In this document: positions 24,687 through 34,550 of the stretch, one piece after another
Layout of the letters: every line of letters begins with the position of its first letter
Position numbering within the stretch: the stretch's first letter is position 1
Source: Verrucomicrobiota bacterium
GTDB taxonomy: Bacteria; Verrucomicrobiota; Verrucomicrobiia; Limisphaerales; UBA9464
Assembly (NCBI GenBank): GCA_947471985.1
Contig: CANIZL010000005.1
Coordinates: forward strand, 1 to 64,000
Direction: 5' to 3'
DNA: 64,000 bases
Program-made: the position numbers and the translations under genes
Notes under the pieces: model-generated
What the model saw: only the letters and a program-made list of their open reading frames with translations
What the model was told of the DNA's origin: nothing
The model's database searches: none

Positions 24687-25011
24687 CGCCCCAAGAAGCA
24701 ACGGATTCCGCCCAAGGCAAAAATCGCCCCGGGATTTCGCGGGAGCGACCAGCCAGCAATTGCTTTGGAACGTCGAACCCGGCACCTCTTGGAACGTCCC
24801 GCCGCCGCTAGCGGCAATCCGGGTTGGAAGGCCCGGGGAAAAGGCCGCAATGGAATTCCGAAAGTGAATCCCACGTGACGATTCGTCCCGGTCCGGTCAA
24901 ACTTCCGTTCCTCCCGTTGGTTCCCGCAGGGGATTCGTGGGCGGTTGAAATTCAACATAAAGTGCCTCTAAAGACTGCTGATGGCGGCACCGTTTGAGGG
25001 GGCGATAGTTT
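24687..25011. other. Divergent intergenic region
   Basis: A 325-base gap between the divergent 672-aa secreted-protein gene and the pseudopilin gene. Both promoters must lie here; A/T-rich sequence before 25012 (around 24950-24975) is a candidate for the right-hand one. No repeat or RNA was recognised. Confidence 0.45.
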
Positions 25012-25893
25012 ATGCAACAGAACTCCATTCCCACGCGGCTACTGGCCGCCGGTACCGATCGGAACGACCGATCTTCTCATCAGGGTTTTACCCGAGTCGA
25101 ATTGATGGCGGCCGTCGGCGCCATCGGCCTGCTCGCGGCCGTCGCCTTGCCTTCGCTGGCCAATGCCCACTTGAAATCCGCCTACGCCGTCTGTCTCGGC
25201 AACCAGAGACAGTTGATCCAGAGTGTCCACAATTTCGCCCAGGACAATCAGGATGCGATTGTACCCTCCGATTATACCAAGCCCGACGGCGCACGCGTTA
25301 CTTTGAACGGCGGAGGCTACTGGGCCGGGCCGACGGGCGATATCAGTGCCGGAATTTCCCGGGAGCAGGCGCTCCAGCGCGTTCAGGACGGACTGCGGCA
25401 GGGACCGCTCTGGTCCTACATTCAGGCCACCGAAGTCTTTCATTGCCCGGGGGACGAACGGGTGTCCCTACGCAAGCCCGGCAGCGGTTGGGCCTTTGAT
25501 AGCTATTCCAAATCCGAAGCCATGGCGGGCTCAGGCTTCAATCCCGGACCTTTGTACAAACGTCTGGCGCAAGTCACCGATCCGAAGATGAGCTTCGTCT
25601 TCTGCGAAGAGGCCGATCCGCGCAACTACAATCTGGGGGCCTGGGTGCTGCAAACCACACCACCCGGCTGGGTGGATGGTTTCGGCCCCTTTCACGAAGG
25701 CGGGTCCATGTTTGCCCTCCTGGATGGTCATACCGAACTCCATCGCTGGCGGGATCCCCAGACCCTTCAAGCGGCGGTCAATTCAACCCAGGGGCTCTTC
25801 AGTTTTTTCTGGTCCGGTGGCGGAGCCCAGAACCCGGACTTTCGCTGGGTCTGGGATCGCTATCAGTACCCCGGTTGGAAGGCCCTGCCGTAA
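25012..25893 (+). CDS. Prepilin-like (pseudopilin) protein with H-X9-DG-type C-terminus
   Basis: 293-aa protein with a type IV prepilin leader, QGFTRVELMAAVGAIGLLAAVALPS, including the conserved Glu5 after the cleavage site Gly-Phe. Downstream segments (LGNQRQLIQSVHNFAQDN, then VPSDYTKPDG) and the C-terminal FGPFHEGGSMFALLDGH are typical of the large Verrucomicrobia/Planctomycetes prepilin family. The function of these abundant proteins is unknown. Start ATG at 25012. Confidence 0.85.
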   Translation: MQQNSIPTRLLAAGTDRNDRSSHQGFTRVELMAAVGAIGLLAAVALPSLANAHLKSAYAVCLGNQRQLIQSVHNFAQDNQDAIVPSDYTKPDGARVTLNGGGYWAGPTGDISAGISREQALQRVQDGLRQGPLWSYIQATEVFHCPGDERVSLRKPGSGWAFDSYSKSEAMAGSGFNPGPLYKRLAQVTDPKMSFVFCEEADPRNYNLGAWVLQTTPPGWVDGFGPFHEGGSMFALLDGHTELHRWRDPQTLQAAVNSTQGLFSFFWSGGGAQNPDFRWVWDRYQYPGWKALP

Positions 25894-25929
25894 TCCCCCA
25901 ACCCTGTTCAACCAATCCTTATCTCTGGT

Positions 25930-28900
25930 ATGAATCCCCCGATTTTATCGACTCTGGCGCTCAGCCTCCTGTCCGGTGCGGCGTGGGCACAAGCCCCGCA
26001 ACTTATATCCCGCAGCGTATTGCCCACTCCCGCCCGCCGCACCGGCAACGGAGCCAGCACCGATGCCACCCTGAGTGGGAACGGCAGGTACGTCGTCTTC
26101 GTCAGCGGCGCCTCCGATTTGGTGAAGAACGACTCCAACGGGACCCATCTGGATACCTTTCGGCGCGCCGTGACCAATGCCGCCATCCAATGGGTCAGTG
26201 ATTTTGGAACCGGGGGCGCCCTGAGTCCCCTGGACTCCTTCGCTCCCTCCGTGTCCCGCGACGGCGCCCTCGTTTCGTTCCAAAGTAGCACACCCGCCCC
26301 CAACGTGTCGGACGGCAACGGCGTCAGTGACGTCTTCGTCCGACGAATGGACCACCCCACTGCCGAAGTCATTTCCCTCCGACCGGATAACACCGCCACC
26401 GGCAATGGAGCTTCCGGGCCCGCCGCGATCTCCAGCGATGGGCGGTTCGTGGCCTTTGAGAGTCTGGCCAGCAACCTCGTGGCCGGTGCCGATACCAACG
26501 GAGTGGTGGACCTCTTTTTGCGGGATCTGGCCACCGGCACCACCCGCCTGTTGAGTCATGCGGCCGGCACCGCGAATTCTGGCGACGGTCCCTCGTGGGA
26601 TCCCCAATGGAGTCGCGACGGCCAGACACTTCTCTTTCGCAGTCAGGCTTCGAATCTGACGTCGACCGCGGGCAATCTGACGGACCTGCACGTGTGGAAC
26701 CGGACCAATGACACACTCCAACGGATCGTTCTGCCCGGCGAACCCCTCCCGGCCGCCCGTCTGCCCGTGCGCGGCGTCAATCCGGTTCTCAGCGACGACG
26801 GCCGTTATCTCGCCTTCCGCGTGGGCTCCCGCCTGCCGGTGGATCCGCATTACGACGGCGTTTGGTACTTCGATTTGGTAACGGGCCATCAAATCAAAGT
26901 GACCGACGAGGCCGCCTCTTTGGCCAGTACCGGCAGTGACGACACGAGCGGGCCGGTCATGTCCGGCGACGGACGGACCCTGGCTTTTGAACAATCAGCA
27001 GGGAGCGCCGCCACACTCACCCTGCGGACCCGCCTTTGGAGCGAGGCGACCGGACTCCGTTCGCTGGGGGAACTGCCGATGGGCGCCTTCAATGCCCTCG
27101 CCGAACCCACCAATTCACGAGCCCCGGTGTTGAATGCGGACGGATCCAAACTGCTGTTTGTTTCTCAGGGCGCCTTGTCCGGAACTGTGATTTCCAACAG
27201 CAGTCCGTACAGCCTCCATCTTCGGGATCTTAAGAGCGGCGAAACCCGGGCCCTGCCGACCGCCACTCACGCCGGCGCCGGGGAGTTGCCGTATGCCGAA
27301 CTCAGTGCCGACGAATCCCTGGTTCTGTTCCAAACGGAGGAGGAACTGCTCACGGATACCCCGGATACCAACCGCGCATCGGATGTCTTCGCCTGGCAGC
27401 TCGCCAGCGATACCGTCCTGCCCGTGTCGGTGGCAGACACCAACTCTGCGTCCATCGCCGCCAGCGCCTCGGTCATGCTCTCCTCAAGAGGTGTTTCAGC
27501 CGATGGCAGCCGCGTTCTGCTCGCCAGCACCGCGACCAATCTGGTACCCGGAAAGCAATCGCTCTGGCGTGACGTGTATCTGGCGGATCGGATCGCCGGG
27601 ACAAATTCTCTAATATCTCATGGTCTTGCCGGTGCGGAGGCCAACGGTGGTTCCACACCGCTGGCCCTTTCCGCCGACGGACAACGGATTCTCTTTACCA
27701 GCCTGGCCACCAATCTGATCACGGGCGACACCAATCAAAGCGAGGACATCTTCCTCGCGGATCGCCCGTCCGGCACGATTCAACTGATCAATGCCCGCGA
27801 CGCCTCCGATGCCGTCAGTACGGGGAGCCTGATCGGAACACCCGCGATGTCTCTGGACGGTCAATGGGTGGCGTTTATCAGCACCGCCCGCGATCTCATC
27901 CCAACACCCGTCCAGTTCGGCAATAATCTCTATCTGCGGGACGTGGCCCAAAAACGAACCCGGTGGGTAAACAATGGCGCCTTGGTGGCTTCCGCGGCGG
28001 GCACACTCGGAAGCCCCCAACGGTTTGCTCTGAGCGAGAGCGGCGAAGCGGTGGCCTTCACCGCCTCACCCGTCGGACTGGGAGATGCCTATGTCTATCG
28101 TCGTTCGCTCAATTCCACGTATCGCGCCAGCACCAATCTGACGGTGCAATCTTTAGCGATCTTCGATGCCGGGCCGTCACTGGCCTTTGTCGGTCGCTCA
28201 CCCGACAGTTCCTCCACGAGTCTCTATTTTGTCGACCTGTCCACCTCGACGACCCGCGAACTACTTCGCCTGCCGACGGCTGGCTCCATCCGCTCCTTGC
28301 AGATTGCAGGAGAGGGTCGGGTCGTGATTTTTGTGACGGCATCCGCGCTGCCCTCCACCCTCACCGGGGTGATCGACGACAACAACGTCAGCGACGTCTT
28401 TTATCATGACGTCAGCACGGGGATAACCCGCCTTGCCAGTGTTTCGCCCGACGGCTCGCTTTCCCGGCAGGAAGCTTCGGATCCCAGCGTCAGCGTCGAC
28501 GGTCGGCTGATCACTTTTCGCAGTCTGCCAATTATCACCTCCGATTCCGAGCTGCCGAGTTTCGCCCAGATTCGGACCCATGACACGCACACGGGAAAAA
28601 CCGCGCTGGTGAGCGCCGGAAATGCCGCCACCACGGGGGCAACCCGCAGCGCGGATGGCCGCGTGATTGCCTTTGCCTCCGCTGCCAGCGACCTCGCAGC
28701 CGGCGACGGCAACGCGCTGCCCGATGTCTTCACCTTCACGATCCCCGAGATCAGCCTGACCGATTCCGATCACGATGGCCTCCCGGACGAATGGGAGAGC
28801 CACTATTTCGGGAATCTCAACCAGAACGGCAGTGGTGACTTGGATCAAGATGGGCAAACCAACGCGGAAGAGTATCTCGCGGGCACGGATCCCACCCGAA

Positions 28901-29127
28901 GCTCGTCGGTCTTCCGTGTTGCCATCTCCCGAGGAACCGGACAAGAAGCGTTCATTCAATGGTTGTCAGTTCCGGGAGTCTCCTACTCCTACGAGCGCGC
29001 ATCCGACTTGGCCCCCGGCAGTTTTGCGCAACTGATTCCCCCAATTAACGGAGACGGCACGGTCAAAACACTGCCGATCTCAACATCCGTCGGCATGGGC
29101 TGGATCCGCATCTCGGCCTACCGTTAG
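25930..29127 (+). CDS. Very large secreted beta-propeller protein with calcium-binding-like C-terminal segment
   Basis: 1065-aa protein with a signal peptide (LSLLSGAAWAQA). Most of the sequence is TolB/PD40-like blades: repeats such as LSGNGRYVVFVS, ISSDGRFVAFES, LSDDGRYLAFRV, MSGDGRTLAFEQ and LSADGQRILFTS, usually followed by a DVFxRD-like segment, recurring about every 50 residues and implying two or more six- to seven-blade propellers. Near the C terminus, DSDHDGLPDEWES and DLDQDGQTNAEEYLAGTDP are Asp-rich thrombospondin-type-3-like calcium motifs, common before the end of exported Verrucomicrobia proteins. Binding to a partner or matrix is plausible; no enzyme signature. Located 36 bases after the pseudopilin gene. 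Confidence 0.8.
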   Translation: MNPPILSTLALSLLSGAAWAQAPQLISRSVLPTPARRTGNGASTDATLSGNGRYVVFVSGASDLVKNDSNGTHLDTFRRAVTNAAIQWVSDFGTGGALSPLDSFAPSVSRDGALVSFQSSTPAPNVSDGNGVSDVFVRRMDHPTAEVISLRPDNTATGNGASGPAAISSDGRFVAFESLASNLVAGADTNGVVDLFLRDLATGTTRLLSHAAGTANSGDGPSWDPQWSRDGQTLLFRSQASNLTSTAGNLTDLHVWNRTNDTLQRIVLPGEPLPAARLPVRGVNPVLSDDGRYLAFRVGSRLPVDPHYDGVWYFDLVTGHQIKVTDEAASLASTGSDDTSGPVMSGDGRTLAFEQSAGSAATLTLRTRLWSEATGLRSLGELPMGAFNALAEPTNSRAPVLNADGSKLLFVSQGALSGTVISNSSPYSLHLRDLKSGETRALPTATHAGAGELPYAELSADESLVLFQTEEELLTDTPDTNRASDVFAWQLASDTVLPVSVADTNSASIAASASVMLSSRGVSADGSRVLLASTATNLVPGKQSLWRDVYLADRIAGTNSLISHGLAGAEANGGSTPLALSADGQRILFTSLATNLITGDTNQSEDIFLADRPSGTIQLINARDASDAVSTGSLIGTPAMSLDGQWVAFISTARDLIPTPVQFGNNLYLRDVAQKRTRWVNNGALVASAAGTLGSPQRFALSESGEAVAFTASPVGLGDAYVYRRSLNSTYRASTNLTVQSLAIFDAGPSLAFVGRSPDSSSTSLYFVDLSTSTTRELLRLPTAGSIRSLQIAGEGRVVIFVTASALPSTLTGVIDDNNVSDVFYHDVSTGITRLASVSPDGSLSRQEASDPSVSVDGRLITFRSLPIITSDSELPSFAQIRTHDTHTGKTALVSAGNAATTGATRSADGRVIAFASAASDLAAGDGNALPDVFTFTIPEISLTDSDHDGLPDEWESHYFGNLNQNGSGDLDQDGQTNAEEYLAGTDPTRSSSVFRVAISRGTGQEAFIQWLSVPGVSYSYERASDLAPGSFAQLIPPINGDGTVKTLPISTSVGMGWIRISAYR

Positions 29128-29258
29128 ATAAAGGACTCCGCGAAGCACTGGTGGCGTATCGCACCGAATCGATGCCCTTCGTCCGAAGCACCGCCGGGCG
29201 CCGACCAACGAGCCAGGCTCCCCCCCCAGGCCATCACCGGTGAGGGAGCCACTCCGCT

Positions 29259-29582
29259 TCAGTGCCCAAGCATCCAGGGCCGACGATTCTGTTTCGTCGA
29301 CATCTGCAGGGCCGGTCGATCCCCCTTTTGCGTGGCTTTCTTGGCCCGGGGTTTCGTATGGGAACAGCCGCTTCCACAGACATGCGGGGCATGCTGGCTC
29401 CGCTCATTCCGTTCCCACGCCTGGCGGTTGCCCGGGCGCATCGTTCGGAGATTGATCAGCGGAAACACTTTCAGGGCCACCTCACCGCACTGCGGACAAC
29501 CGGCTGGTTCCCCGGATTCACTCACCTTCCGGATCAGCCCAAACGGCCCGCAATCCCGGCAGCTATATTCGTACAAGGGCAT
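29259..29582 (-). CDS. fmdB: FmdB-family zinc-ribbon protein
   Basis: 107-aa protein starting MPLYEYSCRDCG with the paired CRDC and CPQC of the FmdB zinc ribbon (residues ~8-32), and further Cys residues in CGSGCSH. FmdB-type proteins accompany formamidase genes, where a regulatory role was proposed. The gene lies 13 bases after fmdA, in the same operon. The long basic tail after residue 75 is not conserved in known FmdB and is unexplained. Confidence 0.85.
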   Translation of the reverse strand: MPLYEYSCRDCGPFGLIRKVSESGEPAGCPQCGEVALKVFPLINLRTMRPGNRQAWERNERSQHAPHVCGSGCSHTKPRAKKATQKGDRPALQMSTKQNRRPWMLGH

Positions 29583-29595
29583 GGTTGTCTCCTTT

Positions 29596-30819
29596 CTAGC
29601 GGCAAACAGATAGATCGATCGGTCCCTTGATCATCTTCTTGGGTCCCGCGGCACAGGGATTGATATCGAACTTGAAGATTTCCGTGGGCAGGAAGAGCGT
29701 TGCGCAAGCGTTCGGGATATCGACGATGCCGCTGATGTGCCCTTCCACGGGTGCCGTGCCGAGAATGGCGTACGCCTGCTCACCCGTGTAGCCAAACTTC
29801 TTCATGTACTCGATCGCATTCAGACACGCGCGTCGGTACGCGATGTGGGCATCGAGGTAGTATTGCTTGCCATCCTCATCGACGGAAATGCCCTCAAAAA
29901 TAAGGTGTCGCAAATACCGGGGCTCCACCGGGCTGGGCTGGAAGATCGGATTAACGATGCCGTACTTCGCCATGCCTCCCTTGATGAGATTCACGCGCAG
30001 GTCGATCCAGCCGGCCATTTCAATCGCACCACAGAACGTGATCTCGCCATCGCCCTGGGAGAAGTGAATGTCCCCCATCGAGAGCCCGGCATCCTTTATG
30101 TAGACCGGGAAGTACACCTTCGATCCGCGGCTTAGGTTTTTGATGTCACAATTGCCGCCGTGTTCGCGGGGCGGGACAGTCCGGGCCGCCTCCTTCGCCG
30201 CAATCGCGGCCTTGGCCTTGGACATCCGTCCGAGGTGAGCCGTCTCCGCGTGCGGCAGGGCCGCCAGCGGGGGGACCCGCTGGGGATCGGTCGCCACGAG
30301 GGCTGCCTCGCGCTGGTTCCACGTGTCGAGGAGTTTGCGGGAAGGCAGGCAGCCGATCAGACCGGGATGCATGATACCCGCGAACTCCACTTCCGGAATC
30401 TGCGGCGAAGACGTGTAGACACCGTGAAAATCCCAGACCGCCTTGCGGGCCTTGGGAAAATGCTCGGTAAGAAACCCGCCGCCGTTCTCCTTGGCAAAGA
30501 TGCCCGTAAAGCCCCACTCGGAACTCGGCAGCGAACCGATGTCGAGGATGTCGACCACCAGCAAATCGCCGGGCTCGGCCCCCTTCACCGCAATCGGCCC
30601 GCTGAGATAGTGAACCTTGGTCAGATCCACGTCCCGCACGTCCGAGGCATTGTTGTTGTACTTGATCTGACCCCCGGTCCAATCGACGCACTCGACCCGG
30701 AATTCATCGCCCGGCTTGACCGTGGCGACCATCGGGATGTCAGGGTGCCATCGATTATGGATCATTTCCTGCTCGTTGGCGGGTTTGGACAGGTCAACTT
30801 TGATCAGTGGTTTAGCCAT
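29596..30819 (-). CDS. fmdA: Formamidase FmdA (acetamidase/formamidase family)
   Basis: 407-aa cytoplasmic amidase that hydrolyses formamide to formate and ammonia. Characteristic FmdA/AmdA stretches are present: FRVECVDWTGGQI, GDLLVVDILDIG, FTGIFAKENGGG, FAGIMHPGLIG, MGDIHFSQGDGEI and VEGHISGIVDIPNACATLFLP. ATG 30819 (with an AGAAGAG about six bases before it) is preferred to the GTG six bases upstream. It lies downstream of a complete urea/amide ABC transporter on the same strand, which suggests the imported substrate includes formamide. Confidence 0.93.
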   Translation of the reverse strand: MAKPLIKVDLSKPANEQEMIHNRWHPDIPMVATVKPGDEFRVECVDWTGGQIKYNNNASDVRDVDLTKVHYLSGPIAVKGAEPGDLLVVDILDIGSLPSSEWGFTGIFAKENGGGFLTEHFPKARKAVWDFHGVYTSSPQIPEVEFAGIMHPGLIGCLPSRKLLDTWNQREAALVATDPQRVPPLAALPHAETAHLGRMSKAKAAIAAKEAARTVPPREHGGNCDIKNLSRGSKVYFPVYIKDAGLSMGDIHFSQGDGEITFCGAIEMAGWIDLRVNLIKGGMAKYGIVNPIFQPSPVEPRYLRHLIFEGISVDEDGKQYYLDAHIAYRRACLNAIEYMKKFGYTGEQAYAILGTAPVEGHISGIVDIPNACATLFLPTEIFKFDINPCAAGPKKMIKGPIDLSVCR

Positions 30820-30881
30820 AAGCACTCTTCTATTGTTCTATGTTTTGGGATTGAGGGACGACTACACGATTGAAAGTAAAC

Positions 30882-31571
30882 TCAAACGGACAGCAGGGCC
30901 TTGATGCGACCGGCATCCAAGCCCACGCGGGACGCTTCATGCACAAAGCGGCCGCGTTCGATGACGAGGGCGCGATCGCAGACCTCCATCATGAAACTCA
31001 CCACCTGTTCGGACACCACGATGGCGATCTTCCGCATGTTGCGGATCTCCTTCAGGGCCCGGGCGATATCCTTGATAATCGACGGCTGAATGCCCTCCGT
31101 CGGCTCATCCAGCACCAGCACCTTGGGATTGGTGACGAGGGCACGCGCGATGGCCAGCTGCTGCTGCTGCCCACCGGAAAGATTCCCGCCTTTGCGGGCC
31201 CGCATGTCGTAGAGGATCGGGAAGAGCGCGTAGATCTCATCCCACACGCTCTTCTCCAAAGTACTGCGGGCACCTGTCAATATGTTCTCGGTCACCGTCA
31301 ACGCCGGAAAGATCATCCGCCCCTGCGGCACGAAAGCGATTCCGCGGCGCACGCGCTCAAACGATTCCAACCGGGAAATCTCCTGATCGCCTAATTTGAT
31401 GGATCCCGACTTGGAGGGGAGGATACCCAGCAGGGACTTCAATAGCGTGGTCTTGCCCATGCCATTCCGGCCCATGATGACCAGAATTTCCTCCGCTTCC
31501 ACCTTGAAACTGAGATCCTGGATGACCCGGCTTTGACCGTAGCCGACATTGAGTTGGGAAACTTCAAGCAT
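30882..31571 (-). CDS. urtE: Urea/short-amide ABC transporter ATP-binding subunit UrtE-like
   Basis: 229-aa LivF/UrtE-type ATPase. Walker A GRNGMGKTTLL, signature LSGGQQQQLAIARAL, Walker B VLVLDEPTEGIQPS, and the final H-loop replacement typical of this family are present. Fourth ORF after the periplasmic protein in the operon, 14 bases after UrtD. Substrate could be urea or, given the adjoining formamidase, a short amide. Confidence 0.92.
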   Translation of the reverse strand: MLEVSQLNVGYGQSRVIQDLSFKVEAEEILVIMGRNGMGKTTLLKSLLGILPSKSGSIKLGDQEISRLESFERVRRGIAFVPQGRMIFPALTVTENILTGARSTLEKSVWDEIYALFPILYDMRARKGGNLSGGQQQQLAIARALVTNPKVLVLDEPTEGIQPSIIKDIARALKEIRNMRKIAIVVSEQVVSFMMEVCDRALVIERGRFVHEASRVGLDAGRIKALLSV

Positions 31572-31585
31572 GATAAGACTTGGGT

Positions 31586-32332
31586 TTAATGACCGAGATA
31601 GACTTCGATAACCTTGGGATTGTTTTGCACCTCCAGCATGGTGCCCTCCGCGAGAATCTTGCCGAGATGCAGCACGGTAACCTTGTGGGCGATTCGGGAA
31701 ACAAACTCCATGTCGTGCTCAATGATGATGATGGAACGGCCCTTGCAGATCCGCTTCAACAGGTCGGCGGTCTGTTCCCGTTCCACCGGACTCATGCCGG
31801 CAACCGGCTCGTCGAGCATGAGCAGTTCCGGTTCCTGCATCAGCAACATGCCGATCTCCAACCACTGTTTCTGCCCGTGACTGAGCAGCGCCCCTTCGAC
31901 ATCCAGGAACTCCTTGAGGAAAATCTCCTCCGCCACCTTGTGGATTCGATCCACGACATCGGGCGTCGCCTTGAAGGCCAGACAACCCAGCACACTTCGC
32001 CCTTTCGGAAAGGATACCTCCAAGTTCTCGAAGACCGTGAGATTCTCGTAGATGGAGGGCGTCTGAAACTTCCGGCCCACACCCGCGCGAACGATGGTGT
32101 GTTCCGCCATACCCACGAGTTCCCGGTTGCGGAACTTGATGCTGCCACCGGTTGGCCGCGTCTTGCCACAGATCATGTCGAGAACCGTGGTCTTGCCCGC
32201 CCCGTTGGGACCGATAATGACCCGCAGCTCGTCCTTTTCGAGGTAGAGATTCAACCCATCAACCGCTTTGAAGCCGTCGAAGGAAACCGTCAGGTCCTCA
32301 ACGCCCAGCAGGAATTCGGTATTGCTGCTCAT
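31586..32332 (-). CDS. urtD: Urea/short-amide ABC transporter ATP-binding subunit UrtD-like
   Basis: 248-aa LivG/UrtD-type ATPase with Walker A GPNGAGKTTVLD, signature-equivalent LSHGQKQWLEIGM (LSHGQ replaces LSGGQ, as in known UrtD), and Walker B LLMLDEPVAGMSP. It overlaps UrtC by four bases (ATGA), so translation is coupled. The extra C-terminal LAEGTMLEVQNNPKVIEVYLG region is typical of the branched-chain amino acid/urea type. Confidence 0.92.
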   Translation of the reverse strand: MSSNTEFLLGVEDLTVSFDGFKAVDGLNLYLEKDELRVIIGPNGAGKTTVLDMICGKTRPTGGSIKFRNRELVGMAEHTIVRAGVGRKFQTPSIYENLTVFENLEVSFPKGRSVLGCLAFKATPDVVDRIHKVAEEIFLKEFLDVEGALLSHGQKQWLEIGMLLMQEPELLMLDEPVAGMSPVEREQTADLLKRICKGRSIIIIEHDMEFVSRIAHKVTVLHLGKILAEGTMLEVQNNPKVIEVYLGH

Positions 32333-33507
32333 GATTTTTCTCCTTTCGTGATTACCTCAGGCAAAACCGTGGAAGTCTCATTGGCTTTGGCCTTCAACTT
32401 CTTTAGGAGTGGCCCGGATTTCTTTTGCAGTGTCGTCCAAACACCCGCCAATCCGTTTGGAAACAGCACGACTACAGCGATAAACAAGCCACCCATCAGG
32501 AAGAGCCATAACTGCGGAAAAGTCTCTGAGAACAGACTCTTGCCGGTATTCACCACGAGGGTTCCGTAGACGGCTCCGTAGAGGGAGGCCTTTCCGCCGA
32601 CGGCGGCAAAAATCACCATTTCGATGGAGGGCACGATGCCCACCAGAGAGGGCGATATGAAACCCACCTGCAGAACAAACAGGGCACCGCCTATGCCACT
32701 GAAGGCGGCCGCGAGGCAAAACGCGAAGATCTTGAATGCGGAGACGTCGTAGCCGGAGAACCGAACCCGATCCTCCTTATCCTTCATGGCCAGCAGCATC
32801 TTCCCCATCTTGCCGGAAAGCAGCCATTGCGAGATCAGAATCAACAGCACCAACAGGGCGCACGTGACGAAATACAAGACATATTGGGCAGGTTTGCTGC
32901 GAATGTCCCAGCCCAGCAACGTGCGCAAGTCCGTGATGCCATTGCGGCCACCGGTGACACCCTGATTGCCATCGATTCCCAACGAAACAATGAGCGCCAT
33001 CGCCTGGGTGATGACGGCGAAGTAGACACCCCCCACCCGGCGTTTAAACATCGCCAAGCTGATAATGAAGGCGAGCAAGACCGGCACCACCACCACCGCC
33101 GCGAGACTGAAAGGCAGGCTCTTGAAGGAAACCCAGAAGGCCGGCAGATGAGTGATCTGATTCCAATCCATGAAGTCCGGAATGCCTGGCGTGGATTGAA
33201 TTTTGGTGCTGACGGGATCGGAGGATTCCAATTTGAGAAACATGGCCATGCAGTATCCCCCTAGGCCGAAGAATACGCCCTGCCCGAGACTTAGCACGCC
33301 GGCCTTGCCCCACAGGAGGACCAACCCCAGGGCGACAAAGGCGTAAGTGAGGTATTTACCCACCAGGTTAAGTCGGAAGATGTCGAGGCTCAGCGGCAGA
33401 ATGACGAACAAGAGGAGCGCCATCACCCCGAGGTTTCGCATTCCCGAACTGCCGGAAAACAGGCGATTGTAGACGTTTTTCACAGTAGATAGGTTTCCAA
33501 GAATCAA
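32329..33507 (-). CDS. urtC: Urea/short-amide ABC transporter permease UrtC-like
   Basis: 392-aa membrane permease with about ten helices, of the LivM/UrtC type. The loop containing GFFGLGGY-like VFFGLGGYCMAMFL, the conserved RRVGGVYFAVITQAMAL motif and the EAA-like KDKEDRVRFSGYDVSAFK stretch are present. It overlaps UrtD and UrtB by four bases on either side. Confidence 0.9.
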   Translation of the reverse strand: MILGNLSTVKNVYNRLFSGSSGMRNLGVMALLLFVILPLSLDIFRLNLVGKYLTYAFVALGLVLLWGKAGVLSLGQGVFFGLGGYCMAMFLKLESSDPVSTKIQSTPGIPDFMDWNQITHLPAFWVSFKSLPFSLAAVVVVPVLLAFIISLAMFKRRVGGVYFAVITQAMALIVSLGIDGNQGVTGGRNGITDLRTLLGWDIRSKPAQYVLYFVTCALLVLLILISQWLLSGKMGKMLLAMKDKEDRVRFSGYDVSAFKIFAFCLAAAFSGIGGALFVLQVGFISPSLVGIVPSIEMVIFAAVGGKASLYGAVYGTLVVNTGKSLFSETFPQLWLFLMGGLFIAVVVLFPNGLAGVWTTLQKKSGPLLKKLKAKANETSTVLPEVITKGEKS

Positions 33508-34427
33508 GACCGGATCTTGCTGGCGAAGAGCCCCTGCGGACGGATCATCAGCACCACGACGATGGCGAGCAGAATGGCCACCTTACCCATCGTGCCCTGC
33601 AGAAAGAACTCACAGATCGACTGCCCCTGCGCGATGCCAAAGGCCGAGGCGATAGTACCCAGAAGGCTCGCCGTGCCGCCAAAGACCACGACGAGGAAGG
33701 TATCAACAATATAGCGGGAGCCGCTGTCCGGCCCGGTGGAGCCGATGGTGGTGAAGGCTGCTCCGGCAATACCGGCGATCCCGCAGCCCAGGCAGAACGT
33801 GAAGCGATCCACCAGGCGCGTATTGATTCCGGCCGCTCCGCTCATCACCCGGTTCTGAACCGTGGCGCGCATTTGCAGTCCCATCTTGGATCGATACATG
33901 AAGATCCAGACGCCGAAGGTCAGAAACAGGGTCAAGCCCATGACAAACACACCATTGATCGGGATATCAATCGAACTGGTGGGTTTGAACGAACCCATCA
34001 ACCAATCCGGCAACGTCGGGGTCACTTCGCGGGCGCCAAAGATGGAGCGGAAGGCCTGTTGCATAATCAGGCTCAATCCCCAGGTGGCGAGCAAGGTGTC
34101 CAGCGGGCGACGATAGAGAAAGCGAATCAGGGCCCACTCGACCAGCAATCCCATCAAGGACGCCGCGAGAAAGGCCACGGCGATGGCGATGATGAAATAG
34201 TAGGGGACGAGGGCCGGAAAGTGGCTGTGAACAATGGTGGAGCACAGATAAACCGTATAGGCACCCAGCGCCATGAACTCGCCATGCGCCATGTTGATCA
34301 CGCCCATCTGTCCAAAGATGATCGCGAGACCCAGGGCCATCAGAAGCAGGACACTGAACAGGCTCAGGCCCGCGAAACTCTGCATGGTGAAGATCGAAAC
34401 CAATTCCTGGCTGGTATAGGCTAGCAT
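33504..34427 (-). CDS. urtB: Urea/short-amide ABC transporter permease UrtB-like
   Basis: 307-aa permease of the LivH/UrtB type with about eight helices: IIFGQMGVINMAHGEFMALGAY near the N terminus and the EAA-like QMRATVQNRVMSGAAGINTRLVDRFTF in the cytoplasmic loop. It lies 123 bases after urtA, with a strong hairpin in that gap. It overlaps UrtC by four bases. Together UrtB and UrtC form the translocation channel. Confidence 0.9.
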   Translation of the reverse strand: MLAYTSQELVSIFTMQSFAGLSLFSVLLLMALGLAIIFGQMGVINMAHGEFMALGAYTVYLCSTIVHSHFPALVPYYFIIAIAVAFLAASLMGLLVEWALIRFLYRRPLDTLLATWGLSLIMQQAFRSIFGAREVTPTLPDWLMGSFKPTSSIDIPINGVFVMGLTLFLTFGVWIFMYRSKMGLQMRATVQNRVMSGAAGINTRLVDRFTFCLGCGIAGIAGAAFTTIGSTGPDSGSRYIVDTFLVVVFGGTASLLGTIASAFGIAQGQSICEFFLQGTMGKVAILLAIVVVLMIRPQGLFASKIRS

Positions 34428-34499
34428 AGGAAAATATATCTAGGCGGCATTGATGAACATGGATCGGGCGCTCCCGCGGATGGCAGCCGCAGGTTGGGT

Positions 34500-34526
34500 G
34501 GGTCTGCGGCATTTCGCCGCAGACCC
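34500..34526 (-). promoter_or_regulatory. Stable stem-loop between urtA and urtB
   Basis: An 11-base perfect stem (34500-34510 with 34516-34526) around an ATTTC loop in the only wide gap of the operon. Read on the minus strand there is no T run, so it is more likely to stabilise the urtA message or reduce read-through than to end transcription. This arrangement, with high binding-protein expression and less permease, is common in ABC importer operons. Confidence 0.7.
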
Positions 34527-34550
34527 TTCACAGAGGAACGGAACCGTGAC

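Noticed and set aside
22515-24878. Plus-strand frame of 787 codons
   Set aside because: Antisense to the secreted 672-aa protein; the minus frame has a signal peptide and repeat structure.
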